Positions 1 to 12,538 of a stretch of DNA of 64,000 nucleotides are shown one piece after another. Numbering within the stretch: position 1 is the stretch's first letter; every line of letters begins with the position of its first letter. The position numbers and the translations under genes were made by a program. The notes below the pieces were generated by a model. It was not told the origin of the DNA and ran no database searches. It worked only from the letters and a program-made list of their open reading frames with translations. The DNA comes from Chamaea fasciata (taxonomy: Eukaryota > Chordata > Aves > Passeriformes > Sylviidae). The stretch spans positions 95,708,640 to 95,772,639 of the forward strand of contig JARCOQ010000001.1 of assembly GCA_029207755.1 (NCBI GenBank), written 5' to 3'.

Positions 1-790
1 CGGTATCGTACAACTCAAAATAAGCTTCCATTTCTATTTCGATTATAGGTTTCATATTTTCAGAATCTTGTACTAAACAATCATATTTATGAGGTTTCTC
101 TGATTCATCTTCCCCAACAGTTGGAAGTACAGGATGCAGCACTGTAGTCCATCTGCCACTTTAACCATAGACAGAAAGAGGTACTTTTTAACTGAGCAAA
201 ATAATGGTAACAATAACCTTTATTTTGCTGAGAGTCTCACAGGACTTACAGAAGTGAGGGATCTGGTGTACATATCTTAATTGGTGCAAAAGAACTGCCT
301 CGTAAATGGGGGTGGTCTGTGCATAGGAAGGTCATATTGATTGAGATCTCCTTGCCTGAAGATTCACTGCATGTTATGTAATAGGGGGAAAAGTGTTGGG
401 ATATTTTTAAGACAAACAATCACCATTGATCTCCCAAGACCTCCTTCCTCCTTTCACAAAATTATCACAGGGTTAAGAATGTCAGAAAGTTAATTAGGGC
501 AGGAAATTTTTGTGCTGTTTTTGTATTACAGGTGGTAACTGTCTGTAAAGACATATTGCCAGCTGTGCTTATCACAAGACTCTGCAGCTAATGTGAATAT
601 GAATGTAACTTGCCCAAGCTGCAGACTGATGTCTGGGAATCCAGAAGCACAAGGCCCTGGCTTTTAAAAAACAGTTAATTTGGCTATGATTCTTTCATGA
701 GAAATGCAAAGTTTGCATGGAAAACATCAAAGATAAATAGCCTAAAAAAGTGAAACATGTTATGGATAGAACTGTAACCTAAACAAAACC
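1..790. other. Intergenic, nothing recognised
   Basis: AT-rich unique-looking DNA with no open frame of note, no clear repeat and no RNA gene seen. Confidence 0.6.
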
Positions 791-873
791 TGTGCTTCAT
801 TCCTGTGTTAAAAGAAACAAGAGGCAGGGAAGTGCTATGTTTTTGATGATGTAAAGTGTATGCAGAAAAGTGG
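791..873 (+). repeat. Copy 1 of an 83/84-bp direct repeat
   Basis: TGTGCTTCATTCCTGTGTTA...GCAGAAAAGTGG matches 2649-2732 at about 88% with one gap. The pair brackets the ERV remnant at 1270-2641. Confidence 0.8.
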
Positions 874-1269
874 AACTTTCAACCCTTATTTAGTACCATT
901 TACATCATACTCAGATCCCACACTATTCATGCAACCTCATTAACCACCTTCCCCTTTCCATTCTTTGATATAATACAGAGATATTTTTCCCTTAGTCTAT
1001 AGACCATCCCTGCAAAATGTCTATAAAATGTGTTCAAAATGTCTTTTGAATTCATTTAGTCCTTACTTTGGCTCTATTTCTTGCTGCTTGTTACTGGGCA
1101 CCAAAGCCAGGTCAGGTCAAGTCACTGCTTCCTGTAAGGTTTCTCCTCCATAGCCTCACATGGTTTCTGCTGTACTAATTCCTCTACCACACAATTCAAA
1201 TCATAGTTTACAACAGATTAAAGGTATATCGATTACAATCTCCATCCCTAGAGCTTTTGGGTCAGATTA
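874..1269. other. Intergenic, nothing recognised
   Basis: No coding or repeat signal identified; may be decayed ERV interior, since the boundary with 1270 is soft. Confidence 0.5.
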
Positions 1270-2057
1270 TAGTGTTTAACACTGCAATGAACTCCTCCCC
1301 TTGTCCCCAGCCTGGCTAACAACAAAGGGTTCCCACTAGAGTCCGCTGTTAATGTAGTCCACATCACAGCCCTGCATGGGCTGCAGGAGATAGCTGCTTC
1401 ACCATAGTCTTCATCATGGGCTGTGATGCATCATCTGCTGCTCTTGCTCCAATGTGGGGCTGCACCCATGGGAGACAGTCATGAAACTTCTCCAACTGGG
1501 GCTTTTGCATAGGCTCCAGTTCTTCACAAACTGCTCCAGCAGGGCCGCCCATGAGGTCACAAAGCCCTGTCAGCAAACCTGCCCAAATCCCAGCATCTCA
1601 TGGGGTACAGCCTTCTTCAGGCATTCACCTAGTCAGGCATTGGGTCCTCCATGGGCTGCAGGTGGTCTCTGGACTTAGTCATGTCACAGTTCATTCAGCT
1701 CAAGTTCACACTGGAATTCCACCTGTCCAGTACAGCAACACAGAAACAGCAGCAGCACCCTGGCCATCTGCCAGCCCAGCCACATCACCAGGGCTGTTAT
1801 CAAAATGTTCCCAGGCACAATACAAGGAGATGATAAGCAGTACAGCAATACAGCAAGCAGCAAAAGCAAAAAACAACCACTAATGAGCAACCACTAGAAT
1901 AATATACAGTCATGGAAGGGAGCCCCATGACAAGCACAGAAGCCTGCTAATAACCAGCTAAACAGCACTAATAGCTATAAATTTAATTTAACACATCCCA
2001 TTCAAATCTGTCATTATCTTAAACACTTTGTACCCCATACTGGGTCCCAAAAAGGAC
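1270..2057 (-). mobile_element. ERV internal leader remnant
   Basis: Follows the primer-binding site in the retroviral direction. Contains two copies of CATGGGCTGCAGG (1375-1387, 1650-1662) and CAG/CTG-rich stretches typical of this avian ERV's leader. Open frames here are under 75 codons or overlap in several frames, and I see no gag, pol or env motif. The lower boundary is approximate; no second LTR of this family is seen. Confidence 0.6.
2033..2050 (-). other. Primer-binding-site-like sequence of the ERV
   Basis: Seven bases inside the LTR end, the - strand reads TTGGGACCCAGTATGGGG. This resembles the tRNA-Lys primer-binding site TGGCGCCCAACGTGGGG with several substitutions. It fixes the element's orientation. 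Confidence 0.6.
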
Positions 2058-2641
2058 TATTGTGGCTTAACCCCAGCCAGCAACCAAGCCCCACACAGCC
2101 TCTCAATTACTCCCCTACCAGTGGGATCGGGGAGAGAACTGGACAGGTAAAAGCTAAAAAACTCATGGGTTGACATAAAGACAGCTTAATAGGGAAAGCA
2201 AAAGCCACATACACAAGCAAAACAAAACAAGTAATTAATTCATTGCTTCCCAAAGGCAGGCAGGTGTTCAGCCATCTCCATGGGAGCGGGGTCCACTGTG
2301 CATAAACAGTTACTTGGGAAGACAAACATCATCCCTCTAAACATCCCCCTCTCTTCCTTCTCCCCCTACGTTATGTAACAAACATGATGTCATATAGTCT
2401 GAAATATCCCTTTGGTCATTTTGGGTCACCTGTTCTGGCTGTGTCTCCTCCCAGTTTCCCATGCACTTCCAACTGCTTTGCCAGCATGGCAGTACAAAAA
2501 GCAGAAAAGGCCTTGGCTTTGTGTAAGCACTGCTAAGCAATAACAAAAAACTCTATTATCATAATTGTATTCAGCACAAATCTAAAATTTAGTCCTATAC
2601 CAGACAGTGTGAAAAAAGTCTATCCCAGCCAAAGCAGCACA
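2058..2641 (-). mobile_element. Avian ERV LTR, minus orientation
   Basis: Matches a common avian LTR as recalled. On + it reads TTGTGGCTTAACCCCAGCC ... AGTGGGATCGGGGAGAGAA ... GCAGAAAAGGCCTTGGC ... CTATCCCAGCCAAAGCAGC. The primer-binding-like site at the 2058 side shows the retroviral sense is the - strand, running from 2641 down. The outer end has decayed (TA for TG) and no exact target duplication remains. Confidence 0.8.
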
Positions 2642-2648
2642 CAAGGCA

Positions 2649-2732
2649 TGTGCTTTCATACCTATGTTAAAAGAAACTAGAGGCAGGAAAGTGCTATGTT
2701 TGTAATGATACAAAGTGTATGCAGAGAAGTGG
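2649..2732 (+). repeat. Copy 2 of the 83/84-bp direct repeat
   Basis: TGTGCTTTCATACCTATGTT...GCAGAGAAGTGG, starting 8 bp outside the ERV LTR end. See 791-873. Confidence 0.8.
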
Positions 2733-3160
2733 GATATATGTTCCAAATTGTACTTTTGCAATGGAGTTAGCAGCAGGACCACAGCAGGGTGCTGTCCACC
2801 CTGCCTTTGCCTCTCTCTACCCCAGCTTCTAGTCTGCTAAGAAACTTGCAAACTTCTTAGCTAGCATCAAAATGCCCATGGTCCCTACCTATACATTCTT
2901 CCAGATTAGTCATTTTTCTTCTCTTTTTCCATTTTAGTGTGTAATGTGGTCTGTATCTTGCTGCCCCAGGAACTGCTGTGGTCATCCTGGCATCTTGGGT
3001 CAGGGTAGATAAGGTGTCTTGATCAGACTCACAGGACTAGCCTCTTTGCATGGGGCAGAGCTTGCTTGGGGGTTTCCTAGTGGTCTTCTAAGACTGGGGC
3101 ATAGTCCTCTTGCATGTTCTAACTTGCTACTGTTTCCATATGTTTTTAAGGTTAGGAGAA

Positions 3161-3834
3161 TGTCTTGGTTTAGGAAGACAGGTATCTGCCAGGTAAAATT
3201 ACAATCAGAGGCTCTTTGGCAAAGATTTGGGAAATAGGAATAGCAGTTCTTTACTAGTATGTAATACAAAGCAAACAAACACAAAAAAAACTCCCCCCCC
3301 CACCAAACAACTACAGCATTAATGACAAACGACAACAGTACCAAGAACCTTGAGGGCTTTGTTTCACAAAACCCAGGGCAGTTTGGTTTCAGTGTCCCTG
3401 CAGGATCCTCAGAGCACCAAGCTGGAACAGTGGAAAAGTCCCGGGCTGGTAGCTGGGATGGCAGGGTGTCCCGGCAGGCAGGGGCAGGATGTCCCAGCAG
3501 CGCAGGGGATGCAGGGTCACGCTGCAGCAAGAGGAGCAGCGCCGAAGAAGTTCGAAGGCGAGGCAGAAAAAGCGGCCCAGCTTCTGCTCGGCATGCTTTG
3601 CGGCGGCTGAGATCCTCGAGGAGCGGCCGACACGCGTCTCCCGAACGCCGGAAGCAGAAAAAAGCCCGCAGCTGCCTCAAGCTGTGTCTTTTACCTGCGT
3701 TATCTCCCCCTTCCACCTTTTGTCCATCTCTTTGTTTCAGCCAAGCACTCTCAAGTATCCAACACCCGGTCCCCTTGGCAACCCGTGGGGAAAAAATTCC
3801 CCAGAGAAAGAAGGAACAAACCCAACCCCCAACA
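3161..3834 (+). mobile_element. Solo LTR, 674 bp, TSD GAGAA
   Basis: Starts TGTCTTGGTTTAGG and ends ACCCCCAACA (TG...CA). Flanked by perfect 5-bp repeats GAGAA (3156-3160 and 3835-3839), so the boundaries are exact. The interior is GC- and CpG-rich (3430-3690), and a 239-codon minus frame in it is incidental. Its first 130 bp resemble the start of the LTR at 29806. Confidence 0.88.
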
Positions 3835-3909
3835 GAGAACTACCTCCTAGAGTTCTATTATTACTGCTGATATTACACTAATTTAACAGTGTAAAATCTG
3901 TAGACAGTG

Positions 3910-3910
<1 letters not shown>

Positions 3911-3978
<68 letters not shown>
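3911..3978. repeat. (CA)24 microsatellite followed by A20
   Basis: Twenty-four CA units (3911-3958) run directly into twenty A's (3959-3978). Likely length-polymorphic. The adjoining A tract may be the tail of an old retroposon, but no body is recognisable upstream. Confidence 0.97.
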
Positions 3979-4110
3979 GACGGAATCTACACATTTCAGG
4001 AATACCAGAGAAAAGGCAGAAAAGGCATAGGTGAAACTCTTCTCCCTTTCTTCCCTGCCCTCACTTGGATCAATGGTACATCCATTCCCTGGATTTTACA
4101 GGTTTTGCAG

Positions 4111-4647
4111 TGTAGTGGTTTGAAAGCAAAACAAATGAGAGGCTCCAAGTCAGAGATAGAATTTAATAGGAAGAAAGGAAAGAAAGTAAAATAAAATAGA
4201 TGCAATAATACAAAAGACCACTGACAGAGTCAGAATAAAACCTGAGCAGAGTGATGGAAGCAGTCCAGGTAAGGTGGTTTTCCTGAAGCAGTGATCCTGT
4301 AGAAAGGTCTGGTAGCTCTGGTCCTCTGGGAATCCAGTGGGTAAGGGCTGCCTGTACTGTCCCAAACCCCAGATTATACCCAGGTGAGAATGCTTGGCTC
4401 CCCCTGGGCAGAGCATCTCACAATGGGATGATGAGTCATGCAGGGGGTCCTTGATGGCCCATTAAACAGAGATAACTCCCGGAGAGAGTTATCTATGAGT
4501 CATGGGCAAGGCATTTGATGGGCCATTGACAGAAGATAATGGCCGAGAGGGAGGGGGTCTGGGAAAACACTGCCCCACCTGGATTCAACAGTTCATGAAG
4601 ATGGTGATAGAATACTTTGTGCACATCCTATACTACAACCCAGGACA
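4111..4647 (+). mobile_element. Solo LTR, 537 bp, TSD TGCAG (family A)
   Basis: Starts TGTAGTGGTTTGAAAGC and ends CAACCCAGGACA. Flanked by perfect 5-bp repeats TGCAG (4106-4110 and 4648-4652). A second copy lies at 54485-55007 in the same orientation. Orientation is given relative to that shared start; the true retroviral sense is not established. Confidence 0.9.
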
Positions 4648-4652
4648 TGCAG

Positions 4653-7600
4653 TCTCTCAGCTAGAGAGAAAGTCACTCATTTCTGTCCATTCAAGCCCAA
4701 ATACACGCTATATAATTACGAGAATTGGTTCCTCACAGTCTAAATCTATGTAATCTTTCTTGTGAACAGTTTATTTGACCTATGCTCTTTTATCCCATTG
4801 TGAGGCTATGTCTTCTTCACAAAGTTTGTGTTTAAATAGAGATCTTGCAGTGGTTTCTGAGCTAATTGTGCTAATTGTGCAGGCTGCTTTCCCTGATATG
4901 ACTTGTCTCTTTCCCTGTTTTGACAGGATGAACAATCAACTCTGACTAAAGAGGTATTCCAGACTCCTTATTCAAATCCTACAGGAATTACAACTAGATT
5001 CATATATCAGGGTGTTTATATACACACTTTACACACTTTATAAATTATATATATGTCAGATAATGAAGTCTACAGTAACAGTAATTTTATATATTTAAGC
5101 CCTTAATATTTAAAGGAAAAATGTATTCTTACAGGCAACAAAATGTCTAGAGTGGGATTGACTTAAGAAATTTTTTCTCTCCAGATATATGTTTTTTTAT
5201 GTAGCAGAGTGATGAGCTGAAACTTAGCACATCCCAGTTCAAAATTATGCATAATTTCCTTGACTGGGGCCATTTTCTTGGCTCCAAACCAGGTCATATT
5301 TCATGAAGAGTTACAAGACTTTTCTCATCCCACAGCCTTTTCATACATAGTTTTCATACATAGTTTCCCAAATTTCCATTTAGAAGACAGCTCAGAGTGT
5401 AATGCTTTAAAGGATGCTACAACTCAGATTAGGACTTTGCATTACAGCATAACCTTTATTTCTATAAGGCAAAACTTGCTAATGTTGAGAGCTTATCTCT
5501 AAGGAAAAGCTGAGAGCATGGGTTGTTGTAGAGATGTAGACAGTTTTTCTAAAATCAATTAGCATTTCTTAGTCAGTTAGCTTGCAGTCCAGTCTCTAGG
5601 GTAAGTGTGATCAAAGGCCATGTAGCAGGCACAACCTAACCTGTTTTCCTGGGATCCACCAGAATAGTGTGTGTCACTGAATGACAGTTAAATTTAGAAA
5701 ATATATATCTTCTAAAGCCTGGCTCTTGTTCCTGTCTTCTTTATTCACTGAAAGATTCCATTTCTCCACCAGCTGCTTCTCTGTTTCAAACCTGGGTGAA
5801 AACTTTCCCTTGGTTCTTAGTTGGAAAAGTGCTATTTAAGCATGCTTTACTTCCTCAGGCTGTTTTGAGAGGTACTGTCCAATTATATTCCACGGGGTGA
5901 TAGCATACAACAATATGGAGACACTGAGGCACACTTAAAAAAAAATTCCAGAGATTATGTATTCCCAAATATTCTGAAAATTATGATTTTTAATAAACAC
6001 TTATTTAGTTGAACACAATTCTACAAAGATAATAAAATTATGCTGGTTAGTATTTCAGTATGACAAGGTGTATCATAATTTTAGTCAATATTCAAATTTG
6101 AAGCTGTTACAGTTTACAGAAAGATTAGCAGTTTTCTATTGGTTTGCAAGATCATTATGTTGGCTAGCTTCCCTGATACATAAAAGATATTTGCTCTCCT
6201 TATTGAGAAATAATTGGTCAGAATCAGCTTGTTTGTGTAGACTTACTTCACTTCAGACGATGTAAAGAAGGTCCTAATTTTGACCATGTCCTCTGAGGGT
6301 CCTCATTCAGCAGACATATTAAAGAATATGGAATTTAACAGTCACCAGTCAGTTAATTAAAAACAGAAGGTGAAGCGCCTAGTTGTAGCATAATACCATG
6401 CTATTTGGAGTACTCCAGGAAGATTCTAAGTATTTATTGCCTAAAGGGATTCAACTGTGCTATTTGCCAAAACAATAATGAGTATGCAAGAAACTACTCC
6501 TCACCCTTTACTGATAACGTAATACTGTCCAGCAGAGAACTCACTCTTCCAGAGTGCATATCAGTGTTGCTGCTCAATGATGAGGGCACTCAAAGGGCAG
6601 AGGGACTCCTAGCACTGAGTTGAGCATAATTTCCCTTCAGAAGAAAAGCATTGTAATTGGATTATGCAGGTTTTTTTCTGCCAAGTACTCTATAATAGCA
6701 GAATAACCATACACAGTTAAAGCAAAGTCATATTAAAGTAAAAAAAATCCCCAAGTTCTATAGTTTCATCTTAGTGTTTTTACCTGCCACTCATTTGACA
6801 AAGTATTGTTCTTTAAGGAACTCTTTACGTTTTTTTATTGAGTATGTTCTTCTCACTTATTCAGCGTTATGAAACTAGTTTCGCAATTCATTTAAATCTT
6901 GGCAATGATTAACCTACAGTGTTTATGTTGCAAGTCAGCTCAGTTGTGTCTTCTAGCAGATGCCATTAACAGCTTCAAGAGATACAATTGTTCTAAATAT
7001 TTTCATTATGTTTTCCCTCCCTCAAAGTCCTGGTTCAGCAGCAATGAAGAGGAACAAGTGTATGGGAAAGTCATGCTGGTGTAAGCAAACATTTTTTTTT
7101 CCTACTTCAGCCTGTAGAGAGGTTTGCACTGGAGTCTTTTTTAGTCAGTAAAAGTGGTTTATTTCATCACTTCTGTAACAAATAAAATTTGCTCCAGCTG
7201 GCACAGACTGCAATTCAGAAAAATTGACTATGCATACTGTAAGAGTGCATCTCCACAGTTTTGGCATCTTTTCCACAAAACAACCTCTCAGCTCAAGGAG
7301 TAGGTAAAATGGTATGTCAAGTGGACAGAGAAGGAAAGGATGGAAAAGTAAATTCTGCAAGTGATGTTGAACAATGCAACAAGAATGAACAGAAATTAGA
7401 GCTCAAAAAATTCTAAGACAGCAGTGCTGTTACAGGTGCCATAACACAGGCCTAGCCTTTTTCATAGTGAGAGATGACTTTCATTCTATCACCAGAAAAG
7501 ATAGAACCTGTTTTTATTAATATTCTATTAGTGTTTCCTATATTGCATAGCAAACTGCAGGAGCTAGGTTTCATGCCGTTCCCATACCACACAATACTGA

Positions 7601-7769
7601 CACGGTAAGGCAAAAGTAGAAAAAAGAGAGCCAAAGTAGAGGCTGGAGGACACAGATATTTTACCAGGCTTTCAAGTTTCCTTCTATTTTTCTTCTTTGT
7701 TAAAAAGCAAATTCTGTTGTACCTAGTTGGTGTGGGCTAGTGGTTGCATTTTTACAAAATCAGAAAAAA
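4653..7769. other. Intergenic, nothing recognised
   Basis: 3.1 kb of AT-rich DNA. Frames are all under 85 codons and show no family signature. Only a short local duplication (TTTCATACATAGT, twice near 5340-5362) stands out. Confidence 0.6.
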
Positions 7770-7870
7770 AGTAGTGTGTGAAGAACCTTTGGAGATCATT
7801 TAGTGCAGTGTCTTACACTAGGGGTGAACTTCAAGGGTAGAGCAAGTTATTCAGGACCCCCTTCAGAAGA
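7770..7870 (-). repeat. CR1 LINE 3' scrap
   Basis: AACCTTTGGAGATCATTTAG followed by a block resembling GGTTCACCTAGAGCAGGTTG..CAGGACC, as in reverse-complement CR1 3' ends, well diverged. Confidence 0.55.
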
Positions 7871-10800
7871 ACATCAAGGAACACTCAGGCCTGTCTGCTC
7901 CCTTTGAGAGAGAAGCCAAACCACAGTAACAAAAGCTAATACAGCAGGAGATTCTCCAGCCACTGGTTTCACAGTGTCCAAGTGAGACAAGCAGGCCAGG
8001 CTCATGGTGAAGCAGAGCTGTGATGGAAGTTAAGGCAAGTATATCTATACCATAGATCACACAAGTACAGAAGGCCCAGGCCTAAATTTAAATGGAGTCC
8101 CTAGATCCAGGGACAGAGAATATGAAGGTAGAAGTGTCTCAGGTGAGGCTGGTTAGCACAGCTTTGTCCTACTAGTACATTTAGGGTCTTTGAGAACAAG
8201 TTTTAGATATCACTAAGATGGAGAAGGATAGAAACAATACCTTTCTTTGCTAGATTTCTTCATAAATGAGGATACTAAATCACATAAGATTGCCCTCCAA
8301 ATAGAGGAAATCCAGCTCTGCTGGAACAAATCAATATGAAGTCACAAAAGAAATTTGCCTACTATGACTCTTTCAGTGATCCTGCTGGACAATTAAGCAA
8401 CATCATATGGCATTCCTGGAATTAAAATACATAATGTGGTTTCTTTGCATCTATTTTCTTTTTTGTAACTTCTAATCATTGACTGTGGGTACTGGTCCTT
8501 GGGACAATCTTTATCCCTTACCTTTTGAGGAGTTTTCAGCTTGTCTGCCTGCTATCTTTCCCTTTGGAAACTTCTGTTGACCACTGCAAGTTACTGTCTA
8601 AAAAGGCAGAATGCCTATTCCAGGTGCCAGTGTCAGGGAGGCTCATGTACCCTTTTTGCTTTGTTGTTTATCCATCTCATCTTTACAACAAAATAGACAA
8701 TATGCAGGTTTTCATAGAGTAAACTCGAAGCCACAAATTTAAGAAATGCAGCTGTCACAGCACCTTAGGAGCCTACCCAACCTCATGGACTAAAAAGCAC
8801 CACAGACTATCACCATGTAAATTTATGGCAGGCCCAACTCAGTCTGAGGATTTCTGCAAAGCTCAGCCATGAGTTTTTTGCTTTAGCAAACCAATACAAC
8901 TCTTGAGTTTCACTCTTTTTACAGAAGCCAGAGGAGTTTACTGAAAGATAAAATTGTCATGCAAAGCCTGCCCATGAGCTAACAGCATTGCTCTGCTAGC
9001 AACTCAAGTACAATCAAGTATGTGCATTTAATAAAAAGTGGCTCATTAAAGGATTACAAAGCAAATCTCCGTCTCATTAGAAACCTGTGTGATGATAACA
9101 GCACATGCTCTAGCATATCATTACTCAGTGAACATGCTGGCATTGTAAATATATGTGACACCCCTGGTTTCCTCAGCCTTTGGTTAAGCAAAGATCCATA
9201 TATCTGCTGAATGGAGGAATAGTTGTTGAATCCAGCTATGTTCCAAGCCTTTTATAAGTAAAAAAGCTTGCCAGTAGTTTTGTAGTTTTGCAAATATTGT
9301 TCAATAATTATACATACACGGGTTTTGGTTTTGTGATGGTATTCTAACATGCTTCATACTGTAGTGGATACAACATCCTAAATAACCCATCAAATGATTG
9401 TCCAGAGTGTTCTCTTATCAATGTGTTTATTATATCTACAAAGAGTCAACCACACTGCTTGATGTTATTATTTCAGTAGCATTCCACCTTCATACCTGTT
9501 TGTGCTCTAACCCTGGAAGACTGAACCACTTTCTTTAATAATGGAGAGGTTATACAGTGTTTCTGGAGCTGCTCCTGGGTATTCTGTATTCACAAAACAG
9601 TGTGAATACACCACTATGGTCTTGTTCAACCTGCTTAAAAAGTAACAGTTCACTGCTTGAATTGACTGGGTTGGCAATGACTAATTTCATCAGGTTTTCA
9701 CAGAATTCTATTTCCATGTGCTCTGAATGCAAGACAGACATGCAATCTGATACTTTGCTTCAGGTGTGTCTTAATCATCATAGATATGAAAAGGCATTGG
9801 AGCTTCTCTGCATGCCCTAGGCATGAACACTTGGGCAGTTGACACTCTCCAGCTCTCACAAAGTTAGTCCACTGCAATGTGTTAAGATGAACTGTGTTCC
9901 AGAAGACAGAGCTAAAAGACTGTAAGGAATCAGATAATGGGAGGTTATGGTGCGCCTCTTCTCTCATCAGCACAAGTCGTTAACAAACTAAGTCTTAAAA
10001 CAGTATCACTTGGCATGATTCATGGGACTTTGAAAAACACTTGTTAGACAGGAAATAAAAAGCACAATGCAGCTGGCTTGCATTTTAGTCACAGTAAAAG
10101 ATACAAATTCCTGAAGAGTCGGGAACATCTGGCAAAGGTCAAACTGAAAAGGTGACAAACTCAATTTAGATTACACTGTATCCTTTTTGGAATTACTGCT
10201 TCCCAAGATGAATTTTCACCACCTGTAGTCCTGATCCTCAGATGTATTTATGACTGCATTATAAAGGCTTTATCTTTTCAATTCAGATTACAAACATTTT
10301 CTGCTATTACTTACTGCAATCATTGTGACCCACAGACTTTACTAGGAAACCTAAATGGCTGATGAAAAGTGGGTCTGAGAAGATCCTAATTCTAATCGCC
10401 CTTGCTCCCTGTCTTTTATTTTCTTTCTGCTTCTGCTCACAGCTTGAGATCTTTCAGAAAACAGTTTTGAAATACATGGGAAGTATATGCAGTTAATTCC
10501 ATAGAAATTTCAAACCAATTTTCCGTTGGAATCAAATCAAATGCCGTGGCTATTTTTCATGTGGACTGTAACACTTTAACTGTTCAGACATATTATCTTG
10601 TCCCCCAAAATATACAGATCATGATCGTATTTCCTCAAAACAAAATTATCATTAATCCAGTTCGCTCAGCTTTCCTGAGCCACTCTTTTTCTTCTTTTTA
10701 AGTATTGATGACTCAATATTGACAAGGACGGTCATTCCCTCTCTTGGAATTTTCCCTATTTTTCAAGATTTCTAAAGATTTCAAGGTTTCTAAAAATGCA

Positions 10801-12125
10801 ACATTCCTGAGTCTAACAAGTCAATGGCTAGTTTATTTTCAGTTTCACATGCCTAAACTGCATCAGTCCTGATGACTTGAAAATGTGTAATATAAGTGAT
10901 TTTTTTCAGCAGTCATTAAGCATTCTTCTTTCCTTCTTTGCTGTTTCTGACTTTACTTTTTTCTGTGACAATAAATATTTTTTTTTTCCTTTCTAGTGAT
11001 TTACTTCTAATATCTTAATAACATCAAAGATAGTACTGGTTTAAAGATATTGGTGTCTTAATGATGTAAACTTCCTTACACAGATGTCTTGTTTTAAATC
11101 ACAACCTTATTATTAGCATTAATTTTATCCTTTTAATATTCATGGTATATAAACTAATTTTCTATCTAGATCTTCATGTGTTCCAGTTTTTAGTTTATTT
11201 GGGGGGGATGCTGTAGAATATTCATCAAAATCCATCTTTGTTAACAAGAGGAATGACTTCTAAAGGTCCATCTGGATATTTTTGTTTGAATAGGTGCTGT
11301 CCTGCTGCATTCCTATCTTTCTAAATAGAAAGATGGTGATGGTGTAGAATTCTGTGATTTCAAGGAATACCACAAACTGAAAGGTTCTCCCATTTTATTT
11401 TTTTTAACAAAACACTAATGTAATATTATGATTCCATCATTGTTCTTTTTAGACACATCTATATAATGTCGTAATCTTATTCTTTTTTCCTCTTTTTTAT
11501 TTCATATGCCAAGAAGCATACCATCAGAGTAGTCTGTTGTTAGATCTGGCATGCATCACAACACTACTTATCTGATACTATTTCAAAGAAAATGACAAAT
11601 AAATGTACGAAGTGAGTTACTATTCCCAGTCAAAGGTTGTCATTATTCAATAACTTTTAAAGAGGTTCAAAACCCACAGCTCTCGCATTACAGGATGTCC
11701 CTGTTATGGGGGACAACCCACAAGCCCATAAGAATTTATTATATTTGCTCCACTGAACTGTGCCTATTTTTCATCAGATGGTTCGCCATGGTTATGAGAG
11801 GAAACAGAAGAGAGTTGGAAGAGGAAGTTCTGCCTCTGATCATTAAAAAGTGGTTTGGCCCAAAACTCTTTCTTTGGCTCTTAGCTATTTTAAACAAAAA
11901 ATAATTGTATCAGGTTGGAGTAAAACGAAGGCTGCAGTCCTAATTTCTCCACACTCAACCTTTTGTGCATGCAGAATGATACAGTTTGCATCTTTATTGT
12001 ACATGAGTTTCTTTCAATAAACAACTCAAGGCACCAGATGGATGTTCCTTTATAAATGATCAGCTATTGAAAATTTTCTTCTCAATGCTCATACATGATC
12101 CCATACCTAACACACTGCATGCCAT
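7871..12125. other. Intergenic, nothing recognised
   Basis: 4.3 kb with no supported gene. Frames of up to 91 codons near 9557-9973 overlap on opposite strands and resemble no known protein. Confidence 0.6.
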
Positions 12126-12538
12126 TGTCATAGTTTAGGAATGATATTTGCAATTTAGTAGTCCCACTAAAAAGAAAACCACAAGCTGCTCCCCTCCCCT
12201 CTTCCATGGAGGATACAAAAGGCAGAGATTACATGCTTACTGGAAACAGCAAGGAGATAGCAAAATGAAGAGTAACAGGAACAATACTAATAACAAAAAT
12301 GTACAAAGAAAGAGCGATTTACATACAAATACCCTCACCAAACCCGAGACAATGAAAACCAATTGAGGACAGACCCTTCAGCCATTTTGCACACCTCAAA
12401 AGCGAGAATCCCTTACTTCTGCCCCTGGTGATGACAGTGAAGGGATAGAATAACAACCTAGACAGGTACACATAACTCCAGGCTCCACTCTCTCACAGTC
12501 ACTGTGAAACAATTAGCTCTGCCCTGGACAAAAATCAA
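12126..12538 (+). mobile_element. LTR-type element (family B), degraded
   Basis: Begins TGTCATAGTTTAGGAATG and shares blocks with the element at 63442: CAATTTAGT, ACTGGAAACAGCAA, AATAACAAAAA, CTGCCCCTGG, GATAGAATAACA. No exact duplication was found, so the end is approximate. The frame from 12148 is a by-product of the A-rich interior. Confidence 0.65.

Noticed and set aside
1364..1890. Small hydrophobic and Cys-rich frames in the ERV leader
   Set aside because: Overlapping in several frames of CAG/CTG-rich sequence; no retroviral motif, so not called as genes.
3000..3716. 239-codon open frame on the - strand
   Set aside because: Its greater part lies inside the delimited LTR 3161-3834. It is Leu/Ala/Arg-rich from GC composition, overlaps other open frames on +, and shows no protein family motif.
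12380..12384. GCCAT as a target duplication for the element at 12126
   Set aside because: CAGCCATT is also present inside the related element at 63442, so it is internal sequence and not a duplication.
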